Positions 13,261 to 25,493 of a stretch of DNA of 64,000 nucleotides are shown here, piece by piece. The DNA lies in contig NC_049979.1 in assembly GCF_000003815.2 (NCBI RefSeq), forward strand, positions 11,068,471 to 11,132,470, written 5' to 3'. The stretch comes from Branchiostoma floridae. Lineage: Eukaryota; Chordata; Leptocardii; Amphioxiformes; Branchiostomatidae. The first letter of the stretch is position 1, and every line of letters starts with the position of its first letter. The position numbers and the translations under genes were made by a program. The notes beneath the pieces are model-generated. The model saw nothing but the letters and a program-made list of their open reading frames with translations. It had not been told where the DNA came from and did no database searches.

Positions 13261-14043
13261 AACAAGAGTTCGTAGACCTCAGATCTCCATGAAATAGTCC
13301 GATCATGCAAATTACTTCCACATTTACATAATCTATGCTTGGTTATGTATACCTTTAAATAACTTATGCCGGTCCAAATGTTGATTGTCCAATGATATAC
13401 CATTGAGAAGAATTATAGCACTTTTATATCAATTATGCAAATTAGGTTTGAATTTGCATAATTGTTATCTGCTAATGTTCCACCAGCCACAAACTACATA
13501 TATTACAGGTATTTGAGTCCTATAATGGAAACCACTACAAATATAGATTTCCCTCATTAATTATGCAAATTAAGTTTGCATAATTTGCACTTAAGGATGT
13601 AACATCTATGTTAAAACTACCTTTATACCAAATAGCATCTAAATGTGTCGTTCTCTTGTTCAGTTATCCTCCTAAGAAGATTTAAAAAAACGCCCTTGCA
13701 GTTCCAGAGCAACCTGCTAGAGGACCCAAACATACACCACCTATTCCTTACGTCATTAGCTATCTGCCACCAAAAAATCAAGACCCCAGCACATCCAGTT
13801 CAAAAGATACAAAAAAAACGAATTTTTGCTGCAGTACCAAGGTCACATACCAGGCGGCCCAAAATTGACCTTGACCTTTGTCTTCCTAACACCTACTTAC
13901 ATACCAAATATCATCGTAATCCATCTAGAGGTTCTTGAGTTATGCTGACCAAAAATATCCGGAAACACAAACACACACGGACACACAGTCAGACAGACAC
14001 ACGGACACACCTAAAACTATATCTCCATTTTTCATGGAGATAA
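13261..14043 (+). mobile_element. Helentron/HINE-like nonautonomous element
   Basis: The element opens with AACAAGAGTTCGTAGACCTC, followed by CTCCATGAAAT. It closes with a short hairpin (CTCCATTTTTCATGGAG) and ATAA. The 5' subterminal CTCCATGAAA is complementary to the 3' TTTCATGGAG. This subterminal inverted repeat with a 3' hairpin is characteristic of Helentron-type elements. The interior is AT-rich with repeated ATTATGCAAATT motifs, and an ACACAC/GACAGACA-rich tract precedes the hairpin. No ORF of transposase or Rep/helicase type is present. A related, longer copy lies at 51684-52770. Confidence 0.6.
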
Positions 14044-16231
14044 CACTACACATGTCAATGACACAGATGAGATACATTTGAGGTTCTCATTCCCAGTCAT
14101 TGTGGATGCTACCTGAGCAATCTGATGCTTTAGAGAATTTATCCAATTGCTTGATTTATTTTGTATTACGCAATAATTTACCTGGATGATTATTGACACA
14201 GATATAAAGCAGTGTACAAAAGATAATGTTTCGAATGCGGTTGATGAAATATCTACAATGCCTCGACGCGTGAGTAAACGTCTGTCAGATGAAGATAAAG
14301 CCAAGGATACGAAATAGGGCCATGTTCTTACATCTTCTGTCCACGGAGGTATGGCGAGCAGTATTGGACACACAACTCGAAGTTCAGGTCCAGCGCGTTT
14401 GTATCTCAAACACATATGCAAACACAGCTGCGAGTCCGCGCCAGAACCCGACACCATCAGACGTACATGTACAGGCACACTCAAGGCGTGTGCCAAACGA
14501 TGAGCGAGGAGTTTGTCAAGAATGGACAAGTTACCCTTTATAATAGAAGGCACTGCTAGCCGGGATTTTGGGGGCTTATGGCATGCCTTATTTATTTTAT
14601 CTGATATTTTTATATCCTCTGCGGAAATCCCACAAGAAAACGAGTACAGTTCGGACTGATATGGCATCAGAAGAAGGCATATCATTTGCCCACCAAAAAG
14701 CCCAAATCAAATCCTGCTACGGAGGCTAAAACAAGCGCCGTTTGCACACGTTCGCACACTTACTGTAACCTACATCTGCTTAGTGCGACCTTCAAATAAA
14801 GAGATACTACTTGTGTAGCTACCACTCTTGTTTGGATCAAAAGAAAGCTGTTGCTTCAGTCGAACAGAGTAAATATAAGGATAATTGTTCCGATTTTTCA
14901 TCACGGAGCTTGCTTCAACATGTCTGGGATCTCCAGCTATTTTAGAAACTGCTTAAAAGTAGTTGCATGCGTGCAGAGCTCCACGTTATTATGAGTTGTT
15001 TGATATGAAAGCTCTGTTTTGACTGAAAGACAGGATACATGTGCATGGAAGGATTGTATTCCAGGACTCGTGACGTCGATAAACACACGCACACGCAGAC
15101 ACACACACGCACACGCATGTACATGTATGCACAAATGGGCAGATACAATAAGTGTTGAGCACGCTTTGCTATCAGCCAGATAGTTACATTGGAGATAAGT
15201 TGTCTTCTGTATACATATGAACTGGTGTCAGAAAGAGAATCCGTCAATAGAACTAGGCCGGTCTGCCCCTTGCGGAATAACCTCTAACTGCACCAACTCA
15301 AGGTAGCTAGGTACGGTCACACTCGTTCGTCAGAACGTTACAATCAACTTTTGTCGAAAGATTTTCAGTAACGCTGCCATAGAACCGAATGCCCAGAATG
15401 ATCTACGCCAATCTTTTTGTTACCCAAGCACTGGATCCGGAGCTTGTCCCGACAATGCCCTCAGTTTGCATAACTCACGTTCGTGAATATATTGTAAAAT
15501 GGGGCTGATAGTCAACATATTCAGTCATACTTTGTTATAAGCCAGTTAGCAAGAAAATTCGAGGTCTTGTCCAATTAAGTTGGTGCATATGAATACGCAT
15601 CAGAGGCTACATACGCACAGTTGGGTGTACGAAAAAAACACGGAAAGGCTGGGTCAAAGTCCAGTCTATATCAGTCTCGTCTCCGTCTACTAACCAGGCC
15701 ACAGTTTATCCGGTCATGACTCATGTGATGCCGCCCAGTCATAGCAATATTCTACATCGGATCTGACCGCTGACTGTATTTTCAAGACAGAATATGCAAA
15801 TCCGACTCAAGGTATGCTCTCACAGTGGTATCGCTGGACAAAGGTATTTTGTTTTGATCGTGCAATGTTGTTGATAACCGTATCATAGTTTGTTGTTTAG
15901 ACCGCATGTCTTATAGCACAGGAAAATTCACTAAGAAGCATCGTTCTATGACAGAAGAAAACATACAACGACAACAGTACATGACAGTTATTTGAACTTT
16001 TCTAAACACACCTGGACACGACGATATCTGAACACTACGTTTGTGCTGAAAGACAGAAATCATCTCATACTAAGTTTTGGTGACAGGACAAAGTACAAAG
16101 TACAAACCACTTTATACACGAGGCATACCCAAATGGTCTATGAAACAATGCATTGCATACATACAAGCATTTTGTGTTTGTTATTTGAACACAGACAAGG
16201 TCGATTCGTCATAGACCCTTCTGCAGCCGAC
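14044..16231. other. Intergenic region upstream of MFSD6-like gene
   Basis: No gene is supported. A short ACACAC/CACGCA simple repeat lies at about 15085-15120. The last few hundred bases are likely promoter and 5' UTR of the transporter gene. The reading frame of its first coding exon is open back to about 15992 but has no conserved features there. Confidence 0.4.
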
Positions 16232-16240
16232 ATGACATGC

Positions 16241-19200
16241 ATGGATTCCGAAGAAAGTCCACACCGGCGCATTCCTATTCCAACATGTGAGGTGAACCGG
16301 GGGCTTCTACCTGTCAAAGGCTTCTACTTTTTCTTCCATTCAGGTACAGTATAGACGAATAACCACACGTCAAACTAAGTGTTCTGGCAGAGAAATGTAT
16401 CTGTATTCTTCTTGGCAAGCGTAAAGCTGTGTACAGTTTTTGCACCCAGGTGTTTCTGAGCTTACCTATCGCTGGGTATCATTGCCTTACTGATATTGGT
16501 TGTGGCGTGTTGAAGTGGTCAATGACTATGTCATACAATGTCCGCTGCTCGTCGATGAGAATGGAATGAGTTCAACGTGAGCATAGAAGCTGGGGATAGG
16601 CGATGTGGTAACCTTAATGATTTCAGGGACTTGGACCGAACAGCCTGAGCTCATGGTAAATATACATCAACTACTCATATATTGGTTTCTATAGATCTAC
16701 TGTAGACTAGGTCGGCGTTTCGTTGTATTTCTTATTTCATAACATTACGTACCAAGGAGTACGTCACATTTTCTACCCGGGGCCCGGTCGGACTGCTTGC
16801 GGAAACGAAAAAAATATTGCACAAGGCTGTTGAATTATTTTTGGTCAGTTTTGTGTTTTTGTTGTCTTTTATGTCGTACTTTTCGTTCCCCCAAACTGCC
16901 CGGCAGAGCCCCTTTGTGGAAATGTTACGTTAGCCATTTGTATTTTCGCTACGGTACTGTGTTCATCTCTTGTTATATGTATGGGTATGGTTGCAAGTCC
17001 TTTGTTTTCCGTTGCAGCCAGCTCGTGCCTGTGGCCGTACATCCCCGTGTACATCAGACATCTCGGCGTCCCTGCCTACCAGGCCGGCCTCATCAGCGGG
17101 GCGCAGCCGTTCGCGGGCTTCCTCTTCAAACCCGTCCTGGGGTTTGTAGCAGACAGGCTCGGCAAACACAAGGAAGTTCTGCTCGCGTCTATTTTCCTCT
17201 GCTTGACATTTCTTTTCTGCTCCTACTTTGTTCCCCCAGTGCAGACGTCAACTATACTACTGTCAAATGATGAGTACAACTGCACCCCTTACAGTATTGA
17301 AACTACAGGCTTGCTTTCGACACTCACTAATTCCTGTATATCAGGACAAAACATGTCAGGTACCTTCGATGTACCGTCATGCAATTCTAGTATAAACGGA
17401 GCAAATCATTTAACCGCAGATGAAGTCAAAGAACAGATTTCTTGTCTAAGTGTCGTAGAACTGCCCATAAATTTGACTAGTCTGTACATGTGTTGTCATG
17501 GAAACGAAACCGCTACAGACTGTCCTGTCTGTCAATGTACCGAGGAAACATGTGAAGGCGACAGTGAGATAGCCGTTGGAGGCTGGACTTTGACGTTCTG
17601 GTTTCTTTTCTTGCTGCTTGTTCCTGGTCTCTCTCTACACGCGTCAGTGCTAACCCAGTCTGATGCCTACACGATGCACTCGCTGGGTGAGGAGAAGACA
17701 GAAGGGTATGGGCGACAGCGACTATGGGGCTCCGTGGGCTGGGGGATATTTGCAACTGTTTCTGGTTTTTCTACTGACATTCTAGGAGACGAAAGCGGTC
17801 AGTCTAACTATGACTTCGCGTTCTACAGCTTTGCGGCGTTTGGCGCGGTGACCCTGTTGTTGGTCGGCTTCACCTTTAAAAGATGGGACCAATCCGAGCC
17901 AGAAAATATGGCACGTCACATAAGGAAACTGATCTGTAAAAATAATGTGATTGTCTTTTTATCGGTTTTGTTCGTTTTGGGGTCTTCGTTTGGCGTCTTG
18001 GAAACTTTCGCTTTCTGGTATCTAAAAGACCTCGGAGGAAGCCAACTTCTGTTAGGTCTATGTTTGACTGTTAATTGTATCGCAGAAGTGCCGTTTTTCT
18101 TCTTTTCGGGTAGACTTATTGAGAAGATCAGTCACAGAGGTGTTTTCTCAGTCTCTCTGTTCTGCTTTGCTCTGCGCTTCCTCTTCCTGTCGCTGCTGGT
18201 GAACCCGTGGTGGGCCATCCCGGTGGAGGTTCTGCACGGCACCACGTACGGCGCCATGTTTGCCGCCTCCACCACCTACGCCAGTCAGATCGCCCCGCCG
18301 GGAATGGAGGCCACGATGCAGGGGGTCATGGGGGCCGTCTTCATGGGTGTGGGTAGGTGTCTTCTTTTTCAAGATGTATTTATAGAAATTTAATAGTGTT
18401 AAGTGCAACTGCATTTGATTTACAAAAATAAAGAAGATTCAGAACGACATGCAATCTTGCCACAAGAAACTATCGCCCAGCCTACAAGCAAATACGACTA
18501 AATTGTTATGCGGTATTGCCCTTAGTATAGTATATATAGCATGACGCCAGCAATCAGTATGAACTGTCACATTCGTCGTCTTTCATCGTACGGTTTTTAA
18601 AGGATTTTCAAGTACGCTGATGCAGAACCAATCACCAAGGGTCGCGCATTTTCCGTAAAAATGAATTTTCTACGACATGTGCACGATTTATCTTCGATTA
18701 TCTAATGTGACCTGCCCCTAAACTTACAATTTGACTTTGAGCTAGCTTTCAACTTTTTAGATCTAAACTAAGAGTTATCTCTGTAGGTCAATTGCAATGG
18801 AGATCCAATGTGACATTTTAGTTTGAAATCTGTTTTGCCTCTTCAAACTACTTTCTTTGCTGAAAAAAATAGTAATGCAAATCTGTAACTATATAGACTT
18901 GTAGCTCCTTAGAAAAATCAATCAATCAACCTTTAGGGCCAGCTTCTGCTACTTTTTCAGCAACCAAAAGAGTCTCGTGGGGACGATTTCATAGTACAAA
19001 CTTTATTACGTAACGATTGTACAAGGTACATATATCTTCTACTACATAACAGAAACCATGTTAGGCGAGACCAATCGACCACGCAAAAGTCTAAAAGTTA
19101 CTACTTCTACGAACAACCTAACGTATTAGTGACCATTTATTATAAAAAATGATGTTGGTCCTTCCCCAGGCTGGGCGTCTGGCTCTCTGATAGGGGGCGC

Positions 19201-19732
19201 TCTTTTCGAGCAGTACGGAGGAGTGGTGCTGTTCCGTGTCTACGCAGGCGTGTGTCTCTTCACCTGTGTGGTGTACACTGGGGTGTCAAGGTTCATTAAA
19301 GAAGACCATCCCACGGACGACAAAGAGCTGGTTGAAGGTGTGCGGATCCTCAGATTTCCTCAGAGTCCACTCCGAGATACCACGAGGGTTTTTAGACAAT
19401 AACTGTAATAAGCCCCAACAGTCATAATTTTTTCCAAAATTTCCGAATTTTGAATCTATTTGAATTCCTTTGAATACTTTGGAAACATTTTGAAAGAGAT
19501 CACACAAAAATCATATGCATGTAAAGCACACAATCGTGCAGGCATTACAGACGTGCAGACATTAAAAGTGCATGTCCATTGAGATAAACCGTTTGATCAT
19601 TGTACTGATTTTATAGCATCTGTTTCATGTTTCCTACCAGATGCAGCACGTAATCGAGGAGTGGAGAACCCTGCAGTTGACGTCGATAGTACGCACGGAA
19701 GGTGTGACGTAGAGAGAGTGACGTCAGTGTAA
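16241..19732 (+). CDS. MFSD6-like major facilitator superfamily transporter
   Basis: Four coding exons join in phase: 16241-16343, 17018-18352, 19170-19337 and 19641-19732 (stop TAA), giving about 565 aa. An ATG at 16232 is an alternative start, three codons upstream. Exon 1 ends LLPVKGFYFFFHS and exon 2 resumes ASSCLWPYIPVYIRHLGV, rebuilding the MFSD6/MFS_1-like first transmembrane helix. GFVADRLGKHK is the MFS motif-A-like cytoplasmic loop. A long Cys- and Asn-rich extracellular loop (about residues 120-220, several NxS/T sites) lies between early helices, as in MFSD6. Exon 3 gives the last helices (GSLIGGALFEQYGG) and exon 4 a short hydrophilic tail. Family role: MFSD6 proteins are multipass membrane proteins of poorly defined substrate. 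The substrate cannot be told from sequence. Confidence 0.88.
18353..19169 (+). other. Intron 2 of MFSD6-like gene
   Basis: The intron opens at a GTAGGT donor immediately after the GVG codons and closes at CTTCCCCAG. It contains AT-rich sequence only. A short frame-continuing read-through ending at 18393 is an artefact of the unspliced sequence. No repeat family was recognised. Confidence 0.6.
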
Positions 19733-21116
19733 CGCGGATGACATCGTCACTGACATCATGTTCACATCAGTTTGCGTCATGCTACTTTATCAGAAGCAAA
19801 GCTGACACAAATCGCTTTGAAGCACAAACCCTCATGGCCGTTCCCTTTTTGACAAAGCCTGCCCCGACGACAAAAGCATTTAAAGATAGGATTCTGTAAT
19901 AACATGCACGTGGATTGATAAGATAATGTGCACAAATATGGACGTAAGTTTCATTCTTAAAAAAAGGGTACACCTGATGAAACGTGTTCGCATCCCTTCT
20001 AACATCCAATGTGGCTTCCACACAAGCTGTGTGCTTTGTTCGTCTATGGCTATGGTTTAATCTATATGTTATGCGTATACACTAAATGGGGTTGTTAACT
20101 CATTGCGATGGATTTACATTACAAAAATCTATTACCTTCTATAAAACCAAAGACCAAACCTATGAAATACACGAATTGCTAGCATTGATTGTGATCTTAT
20201 GATACAGAACAGAAATTAATAAATAAAACCAAAAAGGAAACACAGAGGGTGTTGCAGCCATACGAATTATTGTAATGAAAAGACAGTGTGGTCACGCTAG
20301 GAATTAACATCAACATCCTGTAAGTCCCTCCAACTTGTTACATACATGTACATGACGTTCAAAGATGATACTTGGTACAATTGCACATTTACATGCCTGC
20401 GATGCAGACTTATACAGATGTTTGTGTCAGATTAAAGCCTTTTAGACATGCTAGTAGCCGCTGACATCAAATCAATTAAATTCTTGGCAAAAAAACTTTC
20501 TTATCCAGGATGTATACTAAACGCGTGTTTCACAAACTACTAGTATACGTGCAAAAACATTTCAGCCCTAGGCCTACGTATACATTGGATAAGAGTAATG
20601 ATTAGGATAAATGTGAAATAGCGTTAAAACACACGTGGAAATGTATAACTCTATATTACTAGTATTATGTTCATGATAAAAATGAATCAAATATTTTTTC
20701 CACGTATGACTAAAGATCAGTGTCCATGCTCCCCATTTTGTCGAAGTGTCTGGGAGTAGATTGCATACAAACGTTAACATGTCTATAAACATGTTTCATT
20801 TGATTAACAAATGAAAAGCACGCACCAGAAAATTACATTCTACATGACGTGAATGGTACCTTTCATTATGTTTGACATGAATGCTCTTTATGGTTCTCTA
20901 TTATATTGTAGACTCTGTAGCTTCAGATCTGTTCGTCATGTATCATTGAAGAATCTCCGTGTTCTGATTTTGGTAAATTTGAAGAAAATTACTATGTACA
21001 AAGACGTTTTACCACGATAAACTGTAAAATTTCCAAAGACGTTTTACCACGATAAATCTTCATAACGTATTTTACTGTTCATAACGTATTTTAGATGGAC
21101 TCTCCTGGGACAGGTA
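19733..21116. other. Convergent intergenic region (MFSD6-like / LRR-Ig)
   Basis: The 3' ends of the plus-strand transporter and the minus-strand LRR-Ig gene face each other across 1.4 kb. Overlapping AATAAA hexamers at about 20217-20226 are the best poly(A) signals for the transporter. Just before the LRR-Ig stop, near 21000-21060, a roughly 20-base phrase (AAGACGTTTTACCACGATAA) occurs twice. No gene is seen. Confidence 0.5.
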
Positions 21117-24029
21117 TTAGATATCATTATTTTCATACACTAACTGAGGAGCATCGTCTGCTGCCTGCCCGTCGTCATTTCCATAGATGACATCTGAAGC
21201 AGCAGGTTTTGCCTGTTTGTCGTTATTCCTGTATATGGCTGATGAGGCTGCGGACACTGCTTCCTCCTTTTGATTCTCATATATAAACTGAGAAGAAGCA
21301 TATGATACTGCCTCAGTCTCATTGCCAGACTTACGGTCCAACCGAGGAGGAGTAGATACTGCCATGTCACCATCATCGTTCCCATAGATGACACGACAAG
21401 CAACAGATTTTGCCTTTTTACGATTATTCTTGTAGATGGCTGTTGAGGCAGTGGACATTGCTCCACCATTGGCATTCCCATAGATAAACTGAGATGAAGC
21501 ATCTAGTTCTGCCTCATCAGCCTCGTCGCCATCTTCAATGTTAAACTGAGAAGGAGTAGTTTCTGTCTCCTCACCTGCATACCTATTGATGGCCTGAGAG
21601 TTTTCAGTATTCTCATCCACGTGCTTGTCATCAAGGTGTGATGTCTCCTCGTCATTATTTTCACATGTAAATGGCCTATGGACTGTAACGTTAACTGCCT
21701 GAAGTGCCGATTCAGGTGGATGTTCTACCTTTGGACCTACAGTTCCTCGAGCGGGAGGACCTGCTAACTTATCATCCTCGTGTTTGTTAGCTTGTTTGGT
21801 TGCACTTGTTTCCAATACTTCGCCATTCTCGTATATGAGAGCCTGATCAGTTGTTCCTACTTCCTCGCTATTCTCATACATATTAGCTTGGTCACTTGTA
21901 CTAGCGGGGTAGTGGGTGTTGCCAGGGGTTGGCAATCCACCCTCCTGCCCTTGTATATCTTTGCCATTTATCACAACTGTGTTCATATTGTTAGGAATAG
22001 AAGCAAGTGCACAGACCAAAGGAGGCTTTCTGGACCTACGGCGAAACAGGGCGAAAACAACGCCAAATATACTCAGCATTGCAGCAATGGCACCAAGACC
22101 AATCGACAGGGAAATCTCTACCGAGTCAGTACTGATTTCTGCCTGGTCAGTCGGAGAGGATGCAGACGAAGCAAACTGGGAGAAAACTGAAGATGGGCCT
22201 TTGATGTCAACAGTTAGTGTGGCAGATGTGGATCCAGCAGGACTCATTGCAATGTAGCTGTACAGATCGGCATTTGCCGCAGTAACATTTGTTATTGTAA
22301 TAGTAATTGTACCATTCACCTCTACAGTTACTCTCCCACTTGACTCATCAACGCCTGTGTCGAGTCCAGATGGGAGAATGACCGTAATGTTTGATGAGGG
22401 TATTCCTTTATACACTAAACGGAGAGTGACACACCAAAACAATGTGTTATTCTTGATCCTCTCAAACCTCAAAGTGATTGGGTGTTCAGACAGTGTCGCA
22501 AATATTGCCGGGCTAATGGCAGCAGAAGTGTTTCTATCACCATATTGTGAAGTTGTTGATATGGCTGATGACATGTTACCATCAGCAGGCAGGGTGCCAA
22601 GTGTTGAAGTTGTTGATATTGCAAATGTTGGAATTATAATATCAACAGACAGTGTAGCAAATGTAGAGCCGACATGATTTGCTGCAATGCAGACGTATAA
22701 ACCAGAATCTGCTTTAGTAAGATCCCTTACAATGATGGTACCGTTCTCATTCACGATAACTCTCTTATCTGACTCAACTGTTGCGTTTCGTCCGGATGGA
22801 ATAATGACCGTTATGTCTGGTTTAGGAATTCCCGACGCTTTGCAGTCCAAGTTCAATGCTTTCCCACGAATCAGCGTGATATCTTTTCTTCTTTGAAAAC
22901 TAATGACTGTCGGTTTTTCACAGGTCAAATTTTCGGGCTCTAAATCTTGAAGCTTTAGCCCACGGAAGTTACTGGGTTCTTCACAAATGATTTCGTTTTC
23001 AAACAACTGAGACCCGGCCATCCATGACCTGAAGGCAGCCATCCTACAATCACACTGCCAGGGGTTGTTGTGCCAGATCAAAATAGTATCCTTGGGTAGG
23101 TTTGAAAATGTGTCAGGCTGAATGATAGTGATTTGGTTATATTCTAGGCATAGCTCTTGTAGGCTTGGGAGATTTGAAAGTGTACCGGGTTTAATCTTAT
23201 GTATATGGTTATATGGTAGTTCTAAATGTTCGAGCTTAAGAAGGTTTGAGAATGCACCAGGCATAATGTTAGTTATCTGGTTTGAGGCCATCTCCAATTC
23301 TTCGAGCTGGCGTAGGTGTGAAAATGTACCCGGTTGAATGACAGATATCTGGTTGGACTCAAGGTCCAACTCTCGCAGCGTCGGTATCTTTGAGAATGTA
23401 TCAGACTCAATGTTAGCTATCCGATTTTTGCTCAGGTCCAGCGTTCGGATCCTTGGTAGATTTGCGAATGACTCAGGATGAATGTTAGTTAGATGATTCC
23501 GACTCAAGTACAATCGTTCAAGCTTGGGTACATTTGTGAATGCGCCAGGCTGAATGTAGGACACGCTGTTGCCTAACAGAGTCAACATTTCAAGACTGGG
23601 TAGATTTGAGATTGCACTAGACGGAATGCTGGATATATTGTTGTGGCGTAGGAACAGTTCTGTCAGCTTGGGTATATTTGTGAATACACCAGCCTGAATA
23701 CTCGATAGTTTATTATGAGTAAGGTACAAACGTTCAAGATGAATAAGATTTGAAAATGCCCCAGGCTGTACAATAGCTATCTGGTTACCGTCGGCCAAGA
23801 GTGTTGTCAAACTGCTGTACCTTGAGAGATCAGGCGAAGATAGGCTTGTGATGGCATTGCGCCCTAATTGAAGGGTTTTGATACTTGTAGGTAGATTTTG
23901 AGGAACACTACTAAGGCCTCTGTTGGTGCAGACACAGTATGATGGACAGCTGCTGCTACATGGTGTGGTTGGTCCAGATTTTAGGATGATCAGTAGAAGA
24001 ACCAGCCTTATCTTTAGCTTGCTGGACAT
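21117..24029 (-). CDS. Intronless LRR-Ig transmembrane receptor with YxN-motif tail, 970 aa
   Basis: One ORF encodes a signal peptide (about 1-24), a Cys-rich LRR N-cap (CSSSCPSYCVC), about eleven 24-residue LRRs of the type LxxLxLxxNxIxxIxPGxF, and an LRR C-cap (NPWQCDCRMAAF, about 320-370). Next come an Ig domain (about 376-463, with C and YVC), a second Ig-like domain (about 520-610), one membrane span (about 640-665) and a 300-residue cytoplasmic tail. The F-strand position of Ig 2 reads LYSYIA, so its canonical disulfide cysteine is missing. The tail holds nine Tyr-x-Asn motifs (YEN, YGN, YKN, YRN). LRRIG receptors are known to be expanded in amphioxus. A strong acceptor (TCTTTCTTAACAG) ends five bases before the ATG, so a 5' UTR intron is likely. 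It is divergent to EMC7. Ligand unknown. Confidence 0.9.
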   Translation of the reverse strand: MSSKLKIRLVLLLIILKSGPTTPCSSSCPSYCVCTNRGLSSVPQNLPTSIKTLQLGRNAITSLSSPDLSRYSSLTTLLADGNQIAIVQPGAFSNLIHLERLYLTHNKLSSIQAGVFTNIPKLTELFLRHNNISSIPSSAISNLPSLEMLTLLGNSVSYIQPGAFTNVPKLERLYLSRNHLTNIHPESFANLPRIRTLDLSKNRIANIESDTFSKIPTLRELDLESNQISVIQPGTFSHLRQLEELEMASNQITNIMPGAFSNLLKLEHLELPYNHIHKIKPGTLSNLPSLQELCLEYNQITIIQPDTFSNLPKDTILIWHNNPWQCDCRMAAFRSWMAGSQLFENEIICEEPSNFRGLKLQDLEPENLTCEKPTVISFQRRKDITLIRGKALNLDCKASGIPKPDITVIIPSGRNATVESDKRVIVNENGTIIVRDLTKADSGLYVCIAANHVGSTFATLSVDIIIPTFAISTTSTLGTLPADGNMSSAISTTSQYGDRNTSAAISPAIFATLSEHPITLRFERIKNNTLFWCVTLRLVYKGIPSSNITVILPSGLDTGVDESSGRVTVEVNGTITITITNVTAANADLYSYIAMSPAGSTSATLTVDIKGPSSVFSQFASSASSPTDQAEISTDSVEISLSIGLGAIAAMLSIFGVVFALFRRRSRKPPLVCALASIPNNMNTVVINGKDIQGQEGGLPTPGNTHYPASTSDQANMYENSEEVGTTDQALIYENGEVLETSATKQANKHEDDKLAGPPARGTVGPKVEHPPESALQAVNVTVHRPFTCENNDEETSHLDDKHVDENTENSQAINRYAGEETETTPSQFNIEDGDEADEAELDASSQFIYGNANGGAMSTASTAIYKNNRKKAKSVACRVIYGNDDGDMAVSTPPRLDRKSGNETEAVSYASSQFIYENQKEEAVSAASSAIYRNNDKQAKPAASDVIYGNDDGQAADDAPQLVYENNDI

Positions 24030-25493
24030 TCTCCCTGTTAAGAAAGAGAGACATCAGACTGAGGTATCAGAAAGACTGAGTCCGATTCCCCGCCAACATA
24101 GATCATTTCCTCGATTCCTTTGTATCCAGGGACAAATAGAGACTAACATAGTCCTTTAATTTGGAAAATTATAATCTTTTCACTTGGAGAATTTTGTCAA
24201 GAACCGTGGATATTTAGCAGTGGAAGAAGAGGCAATAGATCAGTTTTGTTTGCAAAAGAAAAACCTCGATTTTGTGTGTAATATCCTATATTGGAAGGGG
24301 ACATCTGAATGATATGGTGCATGCCAGTATCAGTGGACGGAAGGATATTTTTTTCAGAAAAGACCTAGAATGTGTTTTTATATCATGTTGGGACATTCTT
24401 ATACCAGGTATAAAAGGTGCGGTGCTTAAAAGTTTGTTTGCAATTCAAATGTAAGTGTTCGTGTCCCTCCATAGTAAAATACAGGAAAAGTCCCATTATG
24501 GGCTTAGCGACTTTCTGTGTTCTGGACAGGCTATGGTAACGTTACTAGACTCTTAATGGCAGATTTGTGAAGAAGTGACATATAGGTTTGGCAAGCAGCT
24601 TTTTTTAATTGCAGGGTTCGATATCCGAAAGATTGTTTCGAGAGACTTTGAACAACTCAAGAGGGGTTGATGAATCGTCAGATTGTCATGATGTTAACGT
24701 TACATAGATTGATGAATTCGAAGCTTTTCAAAACCTCTTTAACGTTAGAAAGGACCTCCATTTTGGTAATGTACATTACAAAATCACAAAAGAATCACAA
24801 AACGCTTCGCTCTTTCATCAAATCTGCAAAACTTTAAGTGCCAAAGACAAAGTACCAAAACAAAGTCGAACCTTACGCTTGCACAAGAATGCAATTACTG
24901 CCTAACGTTACATACAATGTTGTGGTCTTTTCGTTTCAAGGACAGCAAAGTGAGGAGGGGGAATTTTCCACGCTGATGTTTCACGCAAAAATAGCTCCTC
25001 GAGGATGTGTAACTCTTTCAGGGTATATTTTACAGTTTGACTTAATATATACATTCTCTTACCATAGGGAATTATGCAAAAATGATAATAATTTACATTT
25101 GAGTGACATTTGCATACGATACTAGGAGTTAACGTTAGTGAATTGATATGTTTAACCAGTTTTTGTAGTTAGCCATGTTAGATGTACTTGTAAATCTCCG
25201 GGTTTTTTTTCAGTTTCCCCCACTCTTCTAAAATAGCCCAAAGCTATTCTACTCCTAGCCCGGCTACACTCCTTTGCCAGCTTTTGATACTATCTTTGAT
25301 ATGCTACCGTAGGATCTGCTTGGAGAGTAGACCAACCCTCCCCCGTCAGCTGTAGTGGACTGTGCCAAATACCCCATCATGCAGTTCGCACCGGTCCTGT
25401 GAGACCTGAGTGAGAGGCCGTGGAAGACAAGAAGGAACGCGCTGTTTGAACACGGATTTTAACTTAAAAGAAGCTTGTGACTGTCAGAAAACG
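24030..25493. promoter_or_regulatory. Divergent intergenic region between LRR-Ig and EMC7
   Basis: The start codons of the minus-strand LRR-Ig gene (24029) and plus-strand EMC7 (25494) are 1.46 kb apart, head to head. The region must hold both promoters and the LRR-Ig 5' UTR exon. I see several AACGTTA/TAACGTTA words and no TATA box I would defend. The short ORFs here show no domain. Confidence 0.45.

Noticed and set aside
14032-14685. 217-aa minus-strand ORF
   Set aside because: Starts inside the end of the mobile element at 13261-14043 and has no recognisable domain.
16797-17017. Coding sequence directly upstream of 17018 for the transporter
   Set aside because: The frame is open, but a proper acceptor (GTTGCAG) at 17017 joins exon 16241-16343 and restores the conserved first helix, so this is intron.
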